Assembly (NCBI RefSeq): GCF_902706605.1
Contig: NZ_CACSLH010000003.1
Location: forward strand, 78,990 to 142,989
Direction: 5' to 3'
Source: Enterococcus sp. CSURQ0835
GTDB taxonomy: Bacteria; Bacillota; Bacilli; Lactobacillales; Enterococcaceae
DNA length: 64,000 nucleotides
Shown piece after piece: positions 44,861 to 54,228 of the stretch. Under the pieces are notes generated by a model that saw only the letters and a list, made by a program, of their open reading frames with translations, was not told the DNA's origin and did no database searches. Both the position numbers and the translations under genes were made by a program. The stretch's first letter is position 1, and every line of letters begins with the position of its first letter.

Positions 44861-45052
44861 TTAATTGTCACCCTCATCTTTTTTATCTAGCTGATCATTG
44901 ATTTTACCTGCTAGATCATCGGTCACTTCATCGGCTTTATCTTTTGCTTTTCCTAATCCTTGTTGTGCTTTGCCCTTGAGTTCTTCTTTTTGGTCATCGT
45001 TCATTTTACCTTTTGCTTCATTCACTTTACCTTTTAATTCATCTAAACTCAT
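44861..45052 (-). CDS. CsbD-family stress protein
   Basis: 63 residues rich in Lys, Asp, Glu and Gly with the CsbD pattern LDELKGKVNEAKGKMNDDQK. It is small, hydrophilic and probably partly unfolded. CsbD proteins are common general-stress products; their activity is unknown. The start follows AAAGGAGGG. It is a single gene with its own terminator. Confidence 0.88.
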   Translation of the reverse strand: MSLDELKGKVNEAKGKMNDDQKEELKGKAQQGLGKAKDKADEVTDDLAGKINDQLDKKDEGDN

Positions 45053-45124
45053 GAAAGCCCTCCTTTGGCTAAAAAAATTATTTTTTTTCTATAATTTGAG
45101 TATAACACCCGACACTTGATTTGG

Positions 45125-45301
45125 CTAAAGAGACGCTTTTTCTTTTTTTAATCGTGTTTGTGCTTGCTCGATCTGCTGATGCAATAACGCAATCCGTTGT
45201 TTCGTATAAGGACTCGTGCTTTGTTGGATCTGTTCTAATTCTTGCTGACTGTCACGGATACTTTCTTCAATCATTTTGATAACGGTTTCATTAAGTGCCA
45301 T
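45125..45301 (-). CDS. 58-residue coiled-coil hypothetical protein
   Basis: ATG at 45301 follows AGGAGG at 6 nt; the frame closes with TAG at 45125. The product (MALNETVIKMIEESIRDSQQ... ...RLKKEKASL) is Gln/Glu-rich and almost entirely helical with heptad-like spacing. No family is recognised. The gene faces the divergent 64-residue gene at 45374. Confidence 0.6.
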   Translation of the reverse strand: MALNETVIKMIEESIRDSQQELEQIQQSTSPYTKQRIALLHQQIEQAQTRLKKEKASL

Positions 45302-45373
45302 GTCATTTCCTCCTAAGCAAGTTCGACTGCTTTTTTTATTTCCTATGCTACACTGCTAGCGAGGTGAAGTAAA

Positions 45374-45568
45374 ATGAAAAATCGATGGTTAGCAGAGGAA
45401 TTAAAGAAAATCATGACCCCCGATAACCAATTCGTATTAAATGAAGCACTCCGTTATATCGAACAGCTAGAAGATGACAATGAAAGTTTGCAAGTTGCCT
45501 TAGAAGGAACGATCTGGAGTCCGAAAAAATGGCGAGATGATCAGCGTAAAAGCGAACCGCTCAATTGA
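45374..45568 (+). CDS. 64-residue hypothetical protein
   Basis: MKNRWLAEELKKIMTPDNQF starts the product, which has a helical middle (ALRYIEQLEDDNESLQVAL) and a basic, Trp-containing end (TIWSPKKWRDDQRK). GAGGTGA lies 5-6 nt upstream, and a terminator overlaps the stop codon. It is soluble, and no domain is recognised. Confidence 0.6.
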   Translation: MKNRWLAEELKKIMTPDNQFVLNEALRYIEQLEDDNESLQVALEGTIWSPKKWRDDQRKSEPLN

Positions 45569-45581
45569 TGAGCGGTTTTTT
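45555..45581 (+). terminator. Terminator overlapping the end of the 64-residue gene
   Basis: AACCGCTCA / TGAGCGGTT stem with a 5-nt loop and a run of six T. Confidence 0.85.
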
Positions 45582-45999
45582 AGTCCGACAGATTTAACTG
45601 TTTAGTTTTGAGATCCCGATGAACTTTAAGTGAAAGTGCAGTAAACTCCGCGATCACTGGAAACGCATAATCCAATTCTTTTTGATAATCAACTAAGCGT
45701 TGGTTGACTGCTTCGACATCGTGAATCTCAATTAATTTAAACTTGCCACGTACAGCGACACTTTGATGTTCGGCTTCATAGTGACAGCACACACAGCCTA
45801 GCTCATTTCGCGTAATATTACTGGCACTTCGCCCATCACCGTTGATATAAAAGTGAAACGAACTGATCCCTTTGCGCTGGATCGGTGGGCCGACGATGAT
45901 CGTATACGGGAAACCATTGCGATCGATCGTACTTAATGCAAATGATTGACAGCCTTCGATCAATTCATGGGCTTGCTGATAAATTCGTTTTTCAGTCAT
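45580..45999 (-). CDS. Pyridoxamine 5'-phosphate oxidase-like FMN-binding protein
   Basis: About 139 residues of the split-barrel fold: FALSTIDRNGFPYTIIVGPP, then FHFYINGDGRSASNITRN and SVAVRGKFKLIE. Such small proteins bind FMN or F420/heme and act as reductases or oxidases of unknown substrate. The ATG at 45999 follows GGAGGGG; the frame opens at 46020. It stands alone on its strand. Confidence 0.82.
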   Translation of the reverse strand: MTEKRIYQQAHELIEGCQSFALSTIDRNGFPYTIIVGPPIQRKGISSFHFYINGDGRSASNITRNELGCVCCHYEAEHQSVAVRGKFKLIEIHDVEAVNQRLVDYQKELDYAFPVIAEFTALSLKVHRDLKTKQLNLSD

Positions 46000-46155
46000 C
46001 TTTTTCCCCTCCCATTCCACGAACTTAAATTATTATTTTCGAAATAATAATCAAATATATGAATAGTATTACAGAAATGTGAGAAAAACAAAAGCAAACT
46101 GATCGCCGTTAAGAAAAATGTAACCCATTGCAGTGGATCCGTTCACGCTTAAACT

Positions 46156-46184
46156 AAAAAAGTTCTGATCACAACGATCAGAAC
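46156..46184 (-). terminator. Terminator after the GNAT gene
   Basis: Minus-strand GTTCTGATC / GATCAGAAC stem, 5-nt loop, TTTTTT. It overlaps the last codons of the upstream gene. Confidence 0.85.
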
Positions 46185-46717
46185 GGCAGTAACTCTTTGC
46201 GATAGATCAAATGCTCGCGCAACTGACCATTTAAATTTCGCGAATAGCGCCCAGCATAAGTCAACCCTAGTGCTTCCGCAACTTTTTTCGAAGCTTTATT
46301 ATCTGGAACAAATTGCGCAATGACACTGGGCACCCCTTTCAAGTGTAAAAATTCTAACATGCCACTGGCTGCTTCATGCGCATAACCATGGCCTTGTGCA
46401 AAGGGTTTGATGATATAAGCAAGTTCCACTTCTGGTCGACCTTGGATCTCCGTTTTCAACCCACCGACTAATCCGACAATCTCCTCAGTTGTTTTTTCAA
46501 TGATAAAAAAATAGCTATAACCAAATTGATGATACTGCTGTTGGATTTTTTCCAGCCACTGGCGCGTCTCGGTTAAAGAAAAAGTTTTCCCCCAGCCAAG
46601 TTGCATCAAATTAGGATCTTGTAAGATCTTCAACAATTCGATTTGATCTTGCAACGTGATCGGTACGATGTTCAAATGCTCCGTTGCAAAAATCAATTCA
46701 TCTTTTTCATAGACCAT
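46178..46717 (-). CDS. GNAT-family N-acetyltransferase (RimJ/RimL type)
   Basis: About 179 residues. The LNIVPITLQDQIELLKIL start, the VELAYIIKPFAQGHGYAHEA acetyl-CoA loop (Q/GxGxA-like) and the ASKKVAEALGLTYAGR segment fit the Acetyltransf_3 group that modifies ribosomal proteins or small molecules. The ATG at 46717 is preferred over the in-frame GTG at 46723. It follows the DsrE gene by 13 nt and is probably in the same operon. The substrate is unknown. Confidence 0.85.
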   Translation of the reverse strand: MVYEKDELIFATEHLNIVPITLQDQIELLKILQDPNLMQLGWGKTFSLTETRQWLEKIQQQYHQFGYSYFFIIEKTTEEIVGLVGGLKTEIQGRPEVELAYIIKPFAQGHGYAHEAASGMLEFLHLKGVPSVIAQFVPDNKASKKVAEALGLTYAGRYSRNLNGQLREHLIYRKELLPF

Positions 46718-46730
46718 CCTCACGTCCCCT

Positions 46731-47048
46731 TTAAGGTTTCACATAAGCAAATCCAGCTTGTTGTAATTGGATCAGATCCACTACTCCGGCCGGCACGACT
46801 TCGATTTCCGCTATTAGATCTTGGACTTCAATGTGATGGGCCTTCATCGCATTATGACAGGCATGATAGGTCACATTCGGAAAATCACGAATAAATTTTA
46901 TTTGAGCTGGCAGTAAATAACCTTGGATCGCTTCGCCATTGACCAGCAACACGATCTTCGCAGTCGGCTCGAGGGTGATGAGATTTTTGATATTATGGCG
47001 AGCTTCACTTAATTTTGCTAACTCATCGACATGAAAGACAACGTTCAT
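46731..47048 (-). CDS. DsrE/DsrF-like protein
   Basis: 105 residues with the DsrE-like fold: NVVFHVDELAKLSEARHNIKN, KIVLLVNGEAIQGYL and a single conserved-region Cys in TYHACHNAMKAHHI. Related proteins carry sulfur or act as small sulfur-transfer partners. AGGGAAG precedes the ATG. It is probably the first gene of a two-gene operon with the GNAT enzyme. Whether it moves sulfur is not shown. Confidence 0.75.
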   Translation of the reverse strand: MNVVFHVDELAKLSEARHNIKNLITLEPTAKIVLLVNGEAIQGYLLPAQIKFIRDFPNVTYHACHNAMKAHHIEVQDLIAEIEVVPAGVVDLIQLQQAGFAYVKP

Positions 47049-47211
47049 TCAAAAACTTCCCTTCATTAAAATTACAAAAACTAACGAGCTGTTGTTCACC
47101 TTTTAAGCATAGCGGAAATATGCGCGTTTGAAAAGTCAGAAGCAACACTTGGAACAAACGCTTTTTACTAAAATTTTACTCGTTATTGAGCTGTTCAAAC
47201 TTATCTCGAGG

Positions 47212-48117
47212 TCAAGTCGCTCTTGATACGATCGCTTGTTGTTCTAAGAGTGGTGCTAATTTTTCTAGCGAAAGATCCGCAAATGCATCATACTTCATCC
47301 GCTTGCGATATTCTGTGGCCGTCTCACCTGTACTTTTTTTAAACATTCGACTAAATACGACTAAACTATGAAAGCCGGATTGGTACGCGATATTTTCGAC
47401 TGACTCATCTGTTTTTGAAAGTAAAAAAGCTGCTCGATTGATCCGGGTTCCTTGCAAATATTCTTTGATGGAAAGATTCAAATGACGACTGAATTCACGG
47501 GATAAGTGACTTCGATTGACCGACAGCGCCTCTGCGATTCCTTGCACCGTCAGATCTTCAGCATAATGTGTTTGGATGTATTCAATCGCTTGATTAGCTA
47601 ACCGCGAAAAATGGCGCTTTTGACCAGGATCGATCTTGCCGCCATCTTGTAAGAGAATTCGCAAAAAACGATAGGTCAATTCATTTAATAAAAGTTCCGC
47701 TTCAAACGAATCATTGCCGTGATTCAGACACTCTAAGATCACAGCTAAATACGCTTCGATCTCGGCTGAAACCATCGTGTAAAATTCTTCTTTAAACAGT
47801 GAGTGGCGGATGATCTCTTGTGCGACTTGTCCTCCAAAAGACAACCAGCCATAAGTCCAAGGCTCTTCTGAATCGGCGCGATAAAAAGTCGTATCCCCCG
47901 GACGGATCAAAAATAGATCTCCTTTTTTCAATTGGAACTGTTGGTCTTTAACGTAATAAGTTCCTTTCCCATCGATCACAATATGTAAAATAAATTCATC
48001 ACGAACTGCGGGTCCAAACGAATGGAACGGCAGTGTTTTAGAAAAGCCGCAAAAATCAAAATACAATTGACTGGCTAAATGATGTTCTTCTTTTTTAAAA
48101 AAAATCGCTTGTTCCAT
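47212..48117 (-). CDS. AraC-family sugar-type transcriptional activator
   Basis: 301 residues. An N-terminal cupin (GKGTYYVKDQQFQLKKGDLFLIRPGD) binds the effector. The C-terminal double HTH has LTVQGIAEALSVNRSHLSREFSRH and VENIAYQSGFHSLVVFSRMFKKSTG. It is transcribed away from galM-galK and is the likely regulator of these genes. Paired boxes at 48200-48242 are candidate sites. The layout is the MsmR/RafR type; the inducer (galactose or an alpha-galactoside) is inferred. Confidence 0.9.
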   Translation of the reverse strand: MEQAIFFKKEEHHLASQLYFDFCGFSKTLPFHSFGPAVRDEFILHIVIDGKGTYYVKDQQFQLKKGDLFLIRPGDTTFYRADSEEPWTYGWLSFGGQVAQEIIRHSLFKEEFYTMVSAEIEAYLAVILECLNHGNDSFEAELLLNELTYRFLRILLQDGGKIDPGQKRHFSRLANQAIEYIQTHYAEDLTVQGIAEALSVNRSHLSREFSRHLNLSIKEYLQGTRINRAAFLLSKTDESVENIAYQSGFHSLVVFSRMFKKSTGETATEYRKRMKYDAFADLSLEKLAPLLEQQAIVSRAT

Positions 48118-48134
48118 TCTTTCACCTCACTTCC

Positions 48135-48162
48135 ATCATAGTAAATATTTAGTAAAATGCAA
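48135..48162 (-). promoter_or_regulatory. Promoter of the AraC regulator gene
   Basis: Minus strand: TTGCAT (48157-48162), a 16-bp spacer, TATGAT (48135-48140). Confidence 0.6.
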
Positions 48163-48199
48163 CAAAAAGTTAAAGATCGGTCACGAATAACACTAACTG

Positions 48200-48242
48200 C
48201 GAAAACGATTACTTGGTAAAGTTAGGCTATCGAAAACGCTTA
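48200..48242 (+). promoter_or_regulatory. Tandem boxes upstream of galM
   Basis: CGAAAACGATTA (48200-48211) and CGAAAACGCTTA (48231-48242) are direct repeats 31 bp apart, i.e. three helical turns. They lie in the AraC-galM intergenic region just before the galM ribosome binding site. An AraC dimer or CcpA are the plausible binders; the cores GAAAACG partly resemble cre. Confidence 0.5.
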
Positions 48243-48267
48243 ACAAAGAAAAGCGAGGAATATAGTT

Positions 48268-49293
48268 ATGCAGATCACCGAAAAAGATTTTGGTCAAACG
48301 TACCACTTAATCACGTTAACAAATAATCACGGGACCTCCCTTTCCGTGACCGATCTTGGCGCACGGATCGTCAGTTTACTTTTTAACGAACGCGAATTGA
48401 TTTTAGGCTTTGATTCCGCGGACGAATACATCCACAAAGATCCTTACATCGGCGCTTCGATTGGTCGAGTCGCTGGCCGGATCGAACATGGTCAATTTGC
48501 GATCAGCGGCAAGACGTACCAAGCCCAAACCGATCCGACAACTGGTCACACATTACATGGTGGTAATCCTGGATTTGAATTAAAGAAATGGGACTATCAA
48601 ACGCGAGCAGAAGCTGATCGCGCTTCTGTTATTTTCCACTTAACTAGTCCTGATCAAGAAAATGGTTTTCCTGGTAATTTAGCAGTCGATGTCATTTACA
48701 CGTTGACCGAAGACGATACTTGGGAAGTCAAAACAACCGGCATCAGTGATCAAGCGACATTGTTCAATCCCACTAATCACGTCTATTTTAACTTGACCGG
48801 TGATGTCAGCCAACCAATCGACAATCACACACTGTTTATTGAAAGCGATGTATTTGCAGAACTAGCATCTAACAGCATCCCGACTGGCAAAAAAGTTCCC
48901 GTCTCACGAACAGCCTTTGATTTTCGGAAACCTAAAAAATTAGCAGACGTTTTTGCAGCGGACTACCCGCAAAAAAATCAATTCAACGGGATCGATCACC
49001 CCTTCTTTTTGAAAAAAACTGGGTTGACGGAAACAGCAGCTGAACTAACTAGTCCAGACAATGAAGTCCAAGTCAGCGTGAAAACAGACGCACCCAGTCT
49101 AGTGATCTTTACTGCAAATTTTGGTGAAGACACCCCTGAGATGCGCGGCGCAAAATTAGCGGATCATGGCGGGATCACCTTTGAAGCGCAAGTCGCTCCC
49201 GGTGCTGAACAATATTCTGAATTCGGCTCCATGTTATTAGCCGCCAATCAACCCTTTACCACAACGACGGAATTTAAATTAACGAGCTTATAA
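48268..49293 (+). CDS. galM: Aldose 1-epimerase (mutarotase)
   Basis: 341 residues. Family landmarks are visible: [27 protein letters not shown] (catalytic His region), [12 protein letters not shown] (second His) and the late [12 protein letters not shown] with the catalytic Glu. GalM converts beta- to alpha-D-galactose, the form galactokinase uses. It has GAGG upstream of the ATG and is followed by galK after 19 nt; the two are an operon under the AraC gene's probable control. Confidence 0.95.
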   Translation: MQITEKDFGQTYHLITLTNNHGTSLSVTDLGARIVSLLFNERELILGFDSADEYIHKDPYIGASIGRVAGRIEHGQFAISGKTYQAQTDPTTGHTLHGGNPGFELKKWDYQTRAEADRASVIFHLTSPDQENGFPGNLAVDVIYTLTEDDTWEVKTTGISDQATLFNPTNHVYFNLTGDVSQPIDNHTLFIESDVFAELASNSIPTGKKVPVSRTAFDFRKPKKLADVFAADYPQKNQFNGIDHPFFLKKTGLTETAAELTSPDNEVQVSVKTDAPSLVIFTANFGEDTPEMRGAKLADHGGITFEAQVAPGAEQYSEFGSMLLAANQPFTTTTEFKLTSL

Positions 49294-49312
49294 ACGAAAG
49301 GAAGATGTTACA

Positions 49313-50485
49313 ATGACAGAATTACGCGAATTAAATACTAAATATGCAGATGTCTTCGGCCCTCGCACCGTGAGCCACTACTTCTCTCCTGGCCGAATCA
49401 ATTTGATCGGGGAACATACCGACTACAACGGCGGCCATGTTTTCCCTGCTTCCATCACTTACGGGACATATGGTCTGGCTAGCAAACGAGATGACGATAA
49501 AATTTTAGTCTACTCGACAAATTTTGAAGAAATCGGCGTCGTCAGTTTCACCTTAGACGAATTAGATTATGATAAAAATGCGAACTGGGCAAACTATGTC
49601 AAAGGAATGGTCTTGAAATTAAAAGAAGCCGGCCACAAAATCGACAGCGGGTTTGAATTACTCGTCGAAGGAACGATCCCAAATGGCGCAGGTTTGTCCT
49701 CTTCCGCTTCTTTAGAACTACTCGTTGGGGTCGTCTTAGAAGATCTCTTCAACTTAGATGTGACTCGTTTGGAATTAGTTCAAACTGGTAAAAAAGTTGA
49801 AAATGAATTCATCGGGGTCAATTCTGGGATCATGGACCAATTCGCGATCGGTTTTGGCGAAAAAGACCATGCGATCTTATTAGATACGAATACATTAGAC
49901 TATGAAATGGTGCCAGTAGTCTTAGGCGATTACGCAGTCGTCATTATGAATACGAACAAACGCCGCGAACTAGCTGACTCTAAGTACAATGAACGCCGCA
50001 GCGAATGTGAAAAAGCGTTGGAATTATTACAAACTGAACTTGACATCCAATCCCTTGGTGAATTAGATGAAAAAACATTTGAAGACCATGAACATTTGAT
50101 CGGGGATCCTACCTTGATCAAACGCGCGAAACACGCGGTTACCGAAAATGAACGGACATTGATCGCGAAAAAAGAATTAGTCGCAGGCAATTTAGAAGCT
50201 TTCGGTAAATTATTGAACGCCTCTCACGCTTCTTTAAAAGATGACTACGAAGTGACGGGGATCGAATTAGATACATTGGCTGAAACTGCACAAGAACAAG
50301 CCGGCTGTCTTGGCGCACGAATGACCGGTGCCGGCTTTGGGGGCTGTGCGATCGCCTTAGTCAAAGAAGATGCAATCCCCACTTTCAAAAATAACGTTTA
50401 CGATGAGTATATCAAAGTCGTAGGTTACGCGCCTGATTTTTATGTTGCTCATATCGGAGATGGCTCACGCAAGTTAGACAAATAA
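49313..50485 (+). CDS. galK: Galactokinase
   Basis: 390 residues with the GHMP signatures: [37 protein letters not shown] and [16 protein letters not shown]. The catalytic Asp is in [12 protein letters not shown]. The enzyme phosphorylates galactose, the first committed step of the Leloir pathway. The remaining Leloir genes (galT, galE) are not next to it. The operon ends in a good terminator at 50518. Confidence 0.97.
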   Translation: MTELRELNTKYADVFGPRTVSHYFSPGRINLIGEHTDYNGGHVFPASITYGTYGLASKRDDDKILVYSTNFEEIGVVSFTLDELDYDKNANWANYVKGMVLKLKEAGHKIDSGFELLVEGTIPNGAGLSSSASLELLVGVVLEDLFNLDVTRLELVQTGKKVENEFIGVNSGIMDQFAIGFGEKDHAILLDTNTLDYEMVPVVLGDYAVVIMNTNKRRELADSKYNERRSECEKALELLQTELDIQSLGELDEKTFEDHEHLIGDPTLIKRAKHAVTENERTLIAKKELVAGNLEAFGKLLNASHASLKDDYEVTGIELDTLAETAQEQAGCLGARMTGAGFGGCAIALVKEDAIPTFKNNVYDEYIKVVGYAPDFYVAHIGDGSRKLDK

Positions 50486-50517
50486 TCTCTTGTTTTATTT
50501 TAATCTTTAAAGCTAAG

Positions 50518-50551
50518 CTTCTATTCTATCTTTTTAGAGTAGAAGTTTTTT
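50518..50551 (+). terminator. Intrinsic terminator after galK
   Basis: CTTCTATTCT / AGAGTAGAAG stem with a short loop, then TTTTTT. Confidence 0.85.
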
Positions 50552-50706
50552 ATTCTTGCAAAAAAAAGTTGATTCTAATTTTCAGAAAATTTGAAATTTA
50601 TGCTAAACTTCTCACAAGTTTTGTGGTATCATTTTAAAAAAACAAAACCACTTGCCTTGAGACCCATTTTTTCTGAGGCAGGACCAAACTTCCAAGGAGT
50701 GAGAAG

Positions 50707-52149
50707 ATGGAAAACTTTTTAAGTAAGTTAAGTGCTCTCATTTGGGGTGCACCGATGATCCTGTTGATTTTAGGTATCGGGATCACGCTGACAGTTGGCT
50801 GCCGTTTGATTCAAATTCGCAAATTACCGTTAGCTTTGAAGTTCATGCTGCAAAATGAAGAAGATGGTGCTGGTGATGTGACAAGTTTCCAGGCATTGTG
50901 TACCGCGTTATCGGCGACGATCGGGACTGGAAATATCGTCGGGGTCGCCACTGCCATCGTTGCCGGCGGACCGGGCGCACTATTTTGGTTAGAACTAGCC
51001 GGCCTATTAGGGATGGCTACCAAATACGCAGAAGGGTTACTAGCTGTCAAATATCGAACATTCGATGAAAATGGTGGTGCATTAGGCGGACCTTTTTACT
51101 ACATTGAAAATGGTTTAGGTCAAAAATGGAAATGGCTGGGAAAACTTTTTGCTCTGTTTGGTATGTTAGCTGGCTTGTTAGGAATTGGAACGATCACTCA
51201 GATCAGCGGCATCACGTCAGCAGCGGAATCATTTTTTGATCCCCAGCGGCAGCACACGATCCACTTATTCGGTCAAGACTACACGTTAGCTTTAGTTATT
51301 TCAGGCTTAGTGGTAACCATCGGAGTCGCGATCGTCTTGTTAGGTGGCGTGCAACGGATCGCTCGCGTCTCTGAGATCATTGTCCCTGCGATGATCGTCT
51401 TATACGTTGGCTTATGTGTTTTGATGATCGTATTGAATGTGACGAAATTACCAAGCGTGATCACTTTGATCGTCAAAAGCGCCTTTGGTTTAGATGCTGT
51501 TGCCGGTGGTGCGATGGGTGCCATGATCATCGCGTTGCAAAAAGGAATCGCTCGCGGGATTTTTTCAAATGAATCTGGGCTCGGAAGTGCTCCGATCGCA
51601 GCGGCCGCAGCCAAAACGAATGAACCCGTTCGCCAAGGCTTAGTCTCTATGACGGGAACATTTATTGATACTTTATTAGTTTGTAATATGACCGGAATGG
51701 CGATCGTCTTAACCGGTGCTTGGAAGTCCGGTAAAGAAGGCGCAGCAGTCACGATCGATGCCTTTTCTTCTGCCCTTCCGATCTCTCAATCGGTGGCTTC
51801 ATTACTGCTCATGATCTGCTTAGTCTTCTTTGCTTTTACAACGATCTTAGGCTGGAATTATTACGCTGAACGCTGCTTGAGCTATTTAACTAATAGCAAT
51901 AAATTTTCGTTTCCTTTTAAGATCATCTACGTCTTAGCTGTTTTGATTGGCCCTTATCTGACTCTTTCGGCGGTTTGGATGATCGCGGATGTTTTCAACG
52001 GTTTGATGGCTTTTCCAAATATCATCGCCTTGATCTTACTGAGTCCAGTAGTGGTCAAAGAAACCAAAGCTTACTTTGCTAAAGCTGAGGCAGCTAGTCA
52101 AGTCACGATTGATGAACCGCTTTTATCTGAAATGACTTTAGATGAATAA
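50707..52149 (+). CDS. Alanine/glycine:cation symporter (AGCS family)
   Basis: 480 residues with about ten membrane spans. The family signatures FQALCTALSATIGTGNIVGVA and FSNESGLGSAPIAAAAAK are intact. AGCS transporters import Ala, Gly or Gln with sodium or protons. The start has CCAAGGAG upstream. The 150-nt leader holds a hairpin (TTGCCT / GAGGCA) of unknown meaning. It is monocistronic. Confidence 0.92.
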   Translation: MENFLSKLSALIWGAPMILLILGIGITLTVGCRLIQIRKLPLALKFMLQNEEDGAGDVTSFQALCTALSATIGTGNIVGVATAIVAGGPGALFWLELAGLLGMATKYAEGLLAVKYRTFDENGGALGGPFYYIENGLGQKWKWLGKLFALFGMLAGLLGIGTITQISGITSAAESFFDPQRQHTIHLFGQDYTLALVISGLVVTIGVAIVLLGGVQRIARVSEIIVPAMIVLYVGLCVLMIVLNVTKLPSVITLIVKSAFGLDAVAGGAMGAMIIALQKGIARGIFSNESGLGSAPIAAAAAKTNEPVRQGLVSMTGTFIDTLLVCNMTGMAIVLTGAWKSGKEGAAVTIDAFSSALPISQSVASLLLMICLVFFAFTTILGWNYYAERCLSYLTNSNKFSFPFKIIYVLAVLIGPYLTLSAVWMIADVFNGLMAFPNIIALILLSPVVVKETKAYFAKAEAASQVTIDEPLLSEMTLDE

Positions 52150-52155
52150 TGAGTC

Positions 52156-52197
52156 CGTGTGGTGTGTCGTTTTCTTCCGATGCAGCACACGTTTTTT
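52156..52197 (+). terminator. Intrinsic terminator after the AGCS gene
   Basis: CGTGTGGTG / CAGCACACG arms, then six T. Confidence 0.8.
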
Positions 52198-52490
52198 ATT
52201 TTGAATGCTCTTTAGCATCAAACATTTCAGTTTAAAAGCAGGATTACTTCTTCACTAAAATCAGAAACTGTTTTTTTCTTAATAATAACCGCAGAAAAAC
52301 CACTTCTCAGCTAATCTTCTCGACAGTTGAATCAGTTATTAATAAAATTATTAGACTATTTGACGAAAAAATTCAAACCCACTATGCTAAGGCTATTAAA
52401 TTCTTCGCTGAGTGACTAAGCGTTGCATTTAATCTTAACCAAAAGTGATTTCAAAAAATGCTGTTACAGTTGAAAGTGAGCGATTACGCT

Positions 52491-53297
52491 ATGAACGCCC
52501 TACTGAATTTTTTTACGTCCATTTACACCGACCGCCAATTACTTTTTCAATTTGCTAAAAATGATTTCAAAGCCCGCTACGCTGGATCAATGTTCGGTGT
52601 CTTTTGGGGTTTTATAAATCCCGTCATCACCGTCTTGACTTATTGGTTCGTTTTCGGTCTAGCTTTTGATTCTCGTTCCACTGATGGCCGGCCTTATATC
52701 GTGACTTTATTGAGCGGGATCGTCGCGTGGTTTTATTTTTCAGATGTGTTAGGCTCGGCTACGAACGTCTATAATGAGTATAGCTACTTGGTCAAAAAAG
52801 TAGTCTTCAACATTCGCATCTTACCGACTGTCAAATTAATTTCCAACCTTTACATTCATGTGTTTTTTATTTGCATCTCGATCATCATCACTTCCCTGAA
52901 CGGTTTTTATCCTACGTGGCAGATATTGCAATTGTTCTACTATTGGTTTTGTTTAGCTGTGTTTTTAACTGGCTTGACTTGGATCACTTCTTCGATCCAA
53001 CCGTTTTTACCGGACATCAACCAATTTATCGCCGTCACCTTACAAGCGTTGATGTGGGGAACACCGGTTTTATGGACTATTGATCGCTTCGCAGCCCATC
53101 CAACGATCTTATTCATTTTGAAATTAAACCCACTGTATTATATTGTGCAAGGGTACCGTTCGGCGCTTTTAAGTGACGGCTGGTTTTGGCAACACGGTAC
53201 ACTGACCGCCTACTTTTGGCTCTTTACTCTAAGCTTACTATTGTTAGGCAGTAAACTGTTCGCTCGCTTAAAACCGCATTTTGCAGATATTTTATAA
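52491..53297 (+). CDS. TagG/RfbA-like ABC-2 permease (polysaccharide or teichoic acid export)
   Basis: 268 residues from MNALLNFFTSIYTDRQLL. Six spans and the family landmarks are present: LFQFAKNDFKARYAGSMFGV near the start, LNPLYYIVQGYRSALL near the end and the LKPHFADIL C-terminus. Such permeases pair with a TagH-like ATPase to export undecaprenyl-linked glycans or teichoic acids. No ATPase gene is adjacent, so the partner must be encoded elsewhere. The frame opens at 52458; neither start has a strong Shine-Dalgarno sequence, so the start is uncertain. Confidence 0.8.
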   Translation: MNALLNFFTSIYTDRQLLFQFAKNDFKARYAGSMFGVFWGFINPVITVLTYWFVFGLAFDSRSTDGRPYIVTLLSGIVAWFYFSDVLGSATNVYNEYSYLVKKVVFNIRILPTVKLISNLYIHVFFICISIIITSLNGFYPTWQILQLFYYWFCLAVFLTGLTWITSSIQPFLPDINQFIAVTLQALMWGTPVLWTIDRFAAHPTILFILKLNPLYYIVQGYRSALLSDGWFWQHGTLTAYFWLFTLSLLLLGSKLFARLKPHFADIL

Positions 53298-53310
53298 TAG
53301 TTACACAAGA

Positions 53311-53340
53311 AGACTCCGTAGCAGCTGCTACGGAGTCTTT
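53311..53340. terminator. 28-nt palindromic bidirectional terminator
   Basis: AGACTCCGTAGCAG / CTGCTACGGAGTCT, a perfect palindrome with TTTT on the plus side. It lies between convergent genes. Confidence 0.75.
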
Positions 53341-54011
53341 TAGAGTGAATAGATCAAAACTATAGAAGCTAAGTTAGCTAGCATATGCGTTATGATTGAG
53401 CTTTCCAACCGTTTAGTAAAAAAATATGGCGCACCAAAGGCAAAGCCAAGCGCACTGTAAAACACCATCCCCAGTCCTAAAGTTGATTGATGGACCCAGC
53501 CAAAAAACAGCGAGCTGACGACCCAGCCTAAAAGTTGCTGGGCTTGAAACACTCGACCCATCAGTCCAAAACGAAAAATCAGTTCTTCTAGTAATGGTGC
53601 TAAGACGCCTAAAAACAAAATATTCGCCGAAAACGATAAAGGTGTCATCTGCTCCAAAACTTTCATTTGATTGGCTGGTGTTCCCATATGGACCGTTGAA
53701 AATATTAGTTTAACTGCTGCGACTAAGGCGACCCCAACCAAAACGCCCCGCCACACACTGGTTGTTGGTTGTTTTTCAAAAGCTCCCAGCTGCTTAGCTA
53801 ACAAAAAACTCACGACTAAAAATAAGCCGATCAATCCGATCGCCAGTCCATTTTTGATCAAGTTGTCTTGTGCTGTCCCATGATTGCCGATCCAACTAGC
53901 TGGAGTGACGATCATTACATTGACGACTTCATAATAAATAAACAATCCGATCACTAATAAACTATTTATTAACAGTTGTAAGTAGTTGCTCGTCGCTACT
54001 TTAGTTTTCAT
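53340..54011 (-). CDS. CPBP-family intramembrane metalloprotease
   Basis: 223 residues with about seven spans. Active-site motifs are visible: PLLEELIFRFGLMG (E-E...R), FFGWVHQS and ITHMLANL (His motifs). It is a second CPBP paralogue in the window, unlike the one at 29787 in its Arg motif (FRFG versus FRGF). The start follows GGAGG. It is a single gene; the substrate is unknown. Confidence 0.85.
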   Translation of the reverse strand: MKTKVATSNYLQLLINSLLVIGLFIYYEVVNVMIVTPASWIGNHGTAQDNLIKNGLAIGLIGLFLVVSFLLAKQLGAFEKQPTTSVWRGVLVGVALVAAVKLIFSTVHMGTPANQMKVLEQMTPLSFSANILFLGVLAPLLEELIFRFGLMGRVFQAQQLLGWVVSSLFFGWVHQSTLGLGMVFYSALGFAFGAPYFFTKRLESSIITHMLANLASIVLIYSL

Positions 54012-54122
54012 ATTCCATTCCTCCTAAATCTGAATGCCTCAAGCGTGAACTCAAGAATTTTTTGCTACCTTCAATATACAAAAATTAGCATTCAGGCAGG
54101 AACTTTGTTTTTGCTTACCATT

Positions 54123-54165
54123 AAAAAAATAAATAGGAGTAAGCCAGCGATCCTGACCGACTCCC
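54123..54165 (-). terminator. Terminator after dapF
   Basis: Minus-strand GGAGT / ACTCC and inner GTCAG / CTGGC arms, followed by TATTTATTTTTT. Confidence 0.75.
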
Positions 54166-54228
54166 ATTTTGCTAAACTAGACTGCTCCAAATCGTTGTAC
54201 TCACAAGCTGGTTATTTTTTCTGTTTAA

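Noticed and set aside
50557..50706. Glycine riboswitch before the AGCS symporter
   Set aside because: The leader has a simple hairpin but lacks the conserved glycine-aptamer core and is too short for the tandem form.
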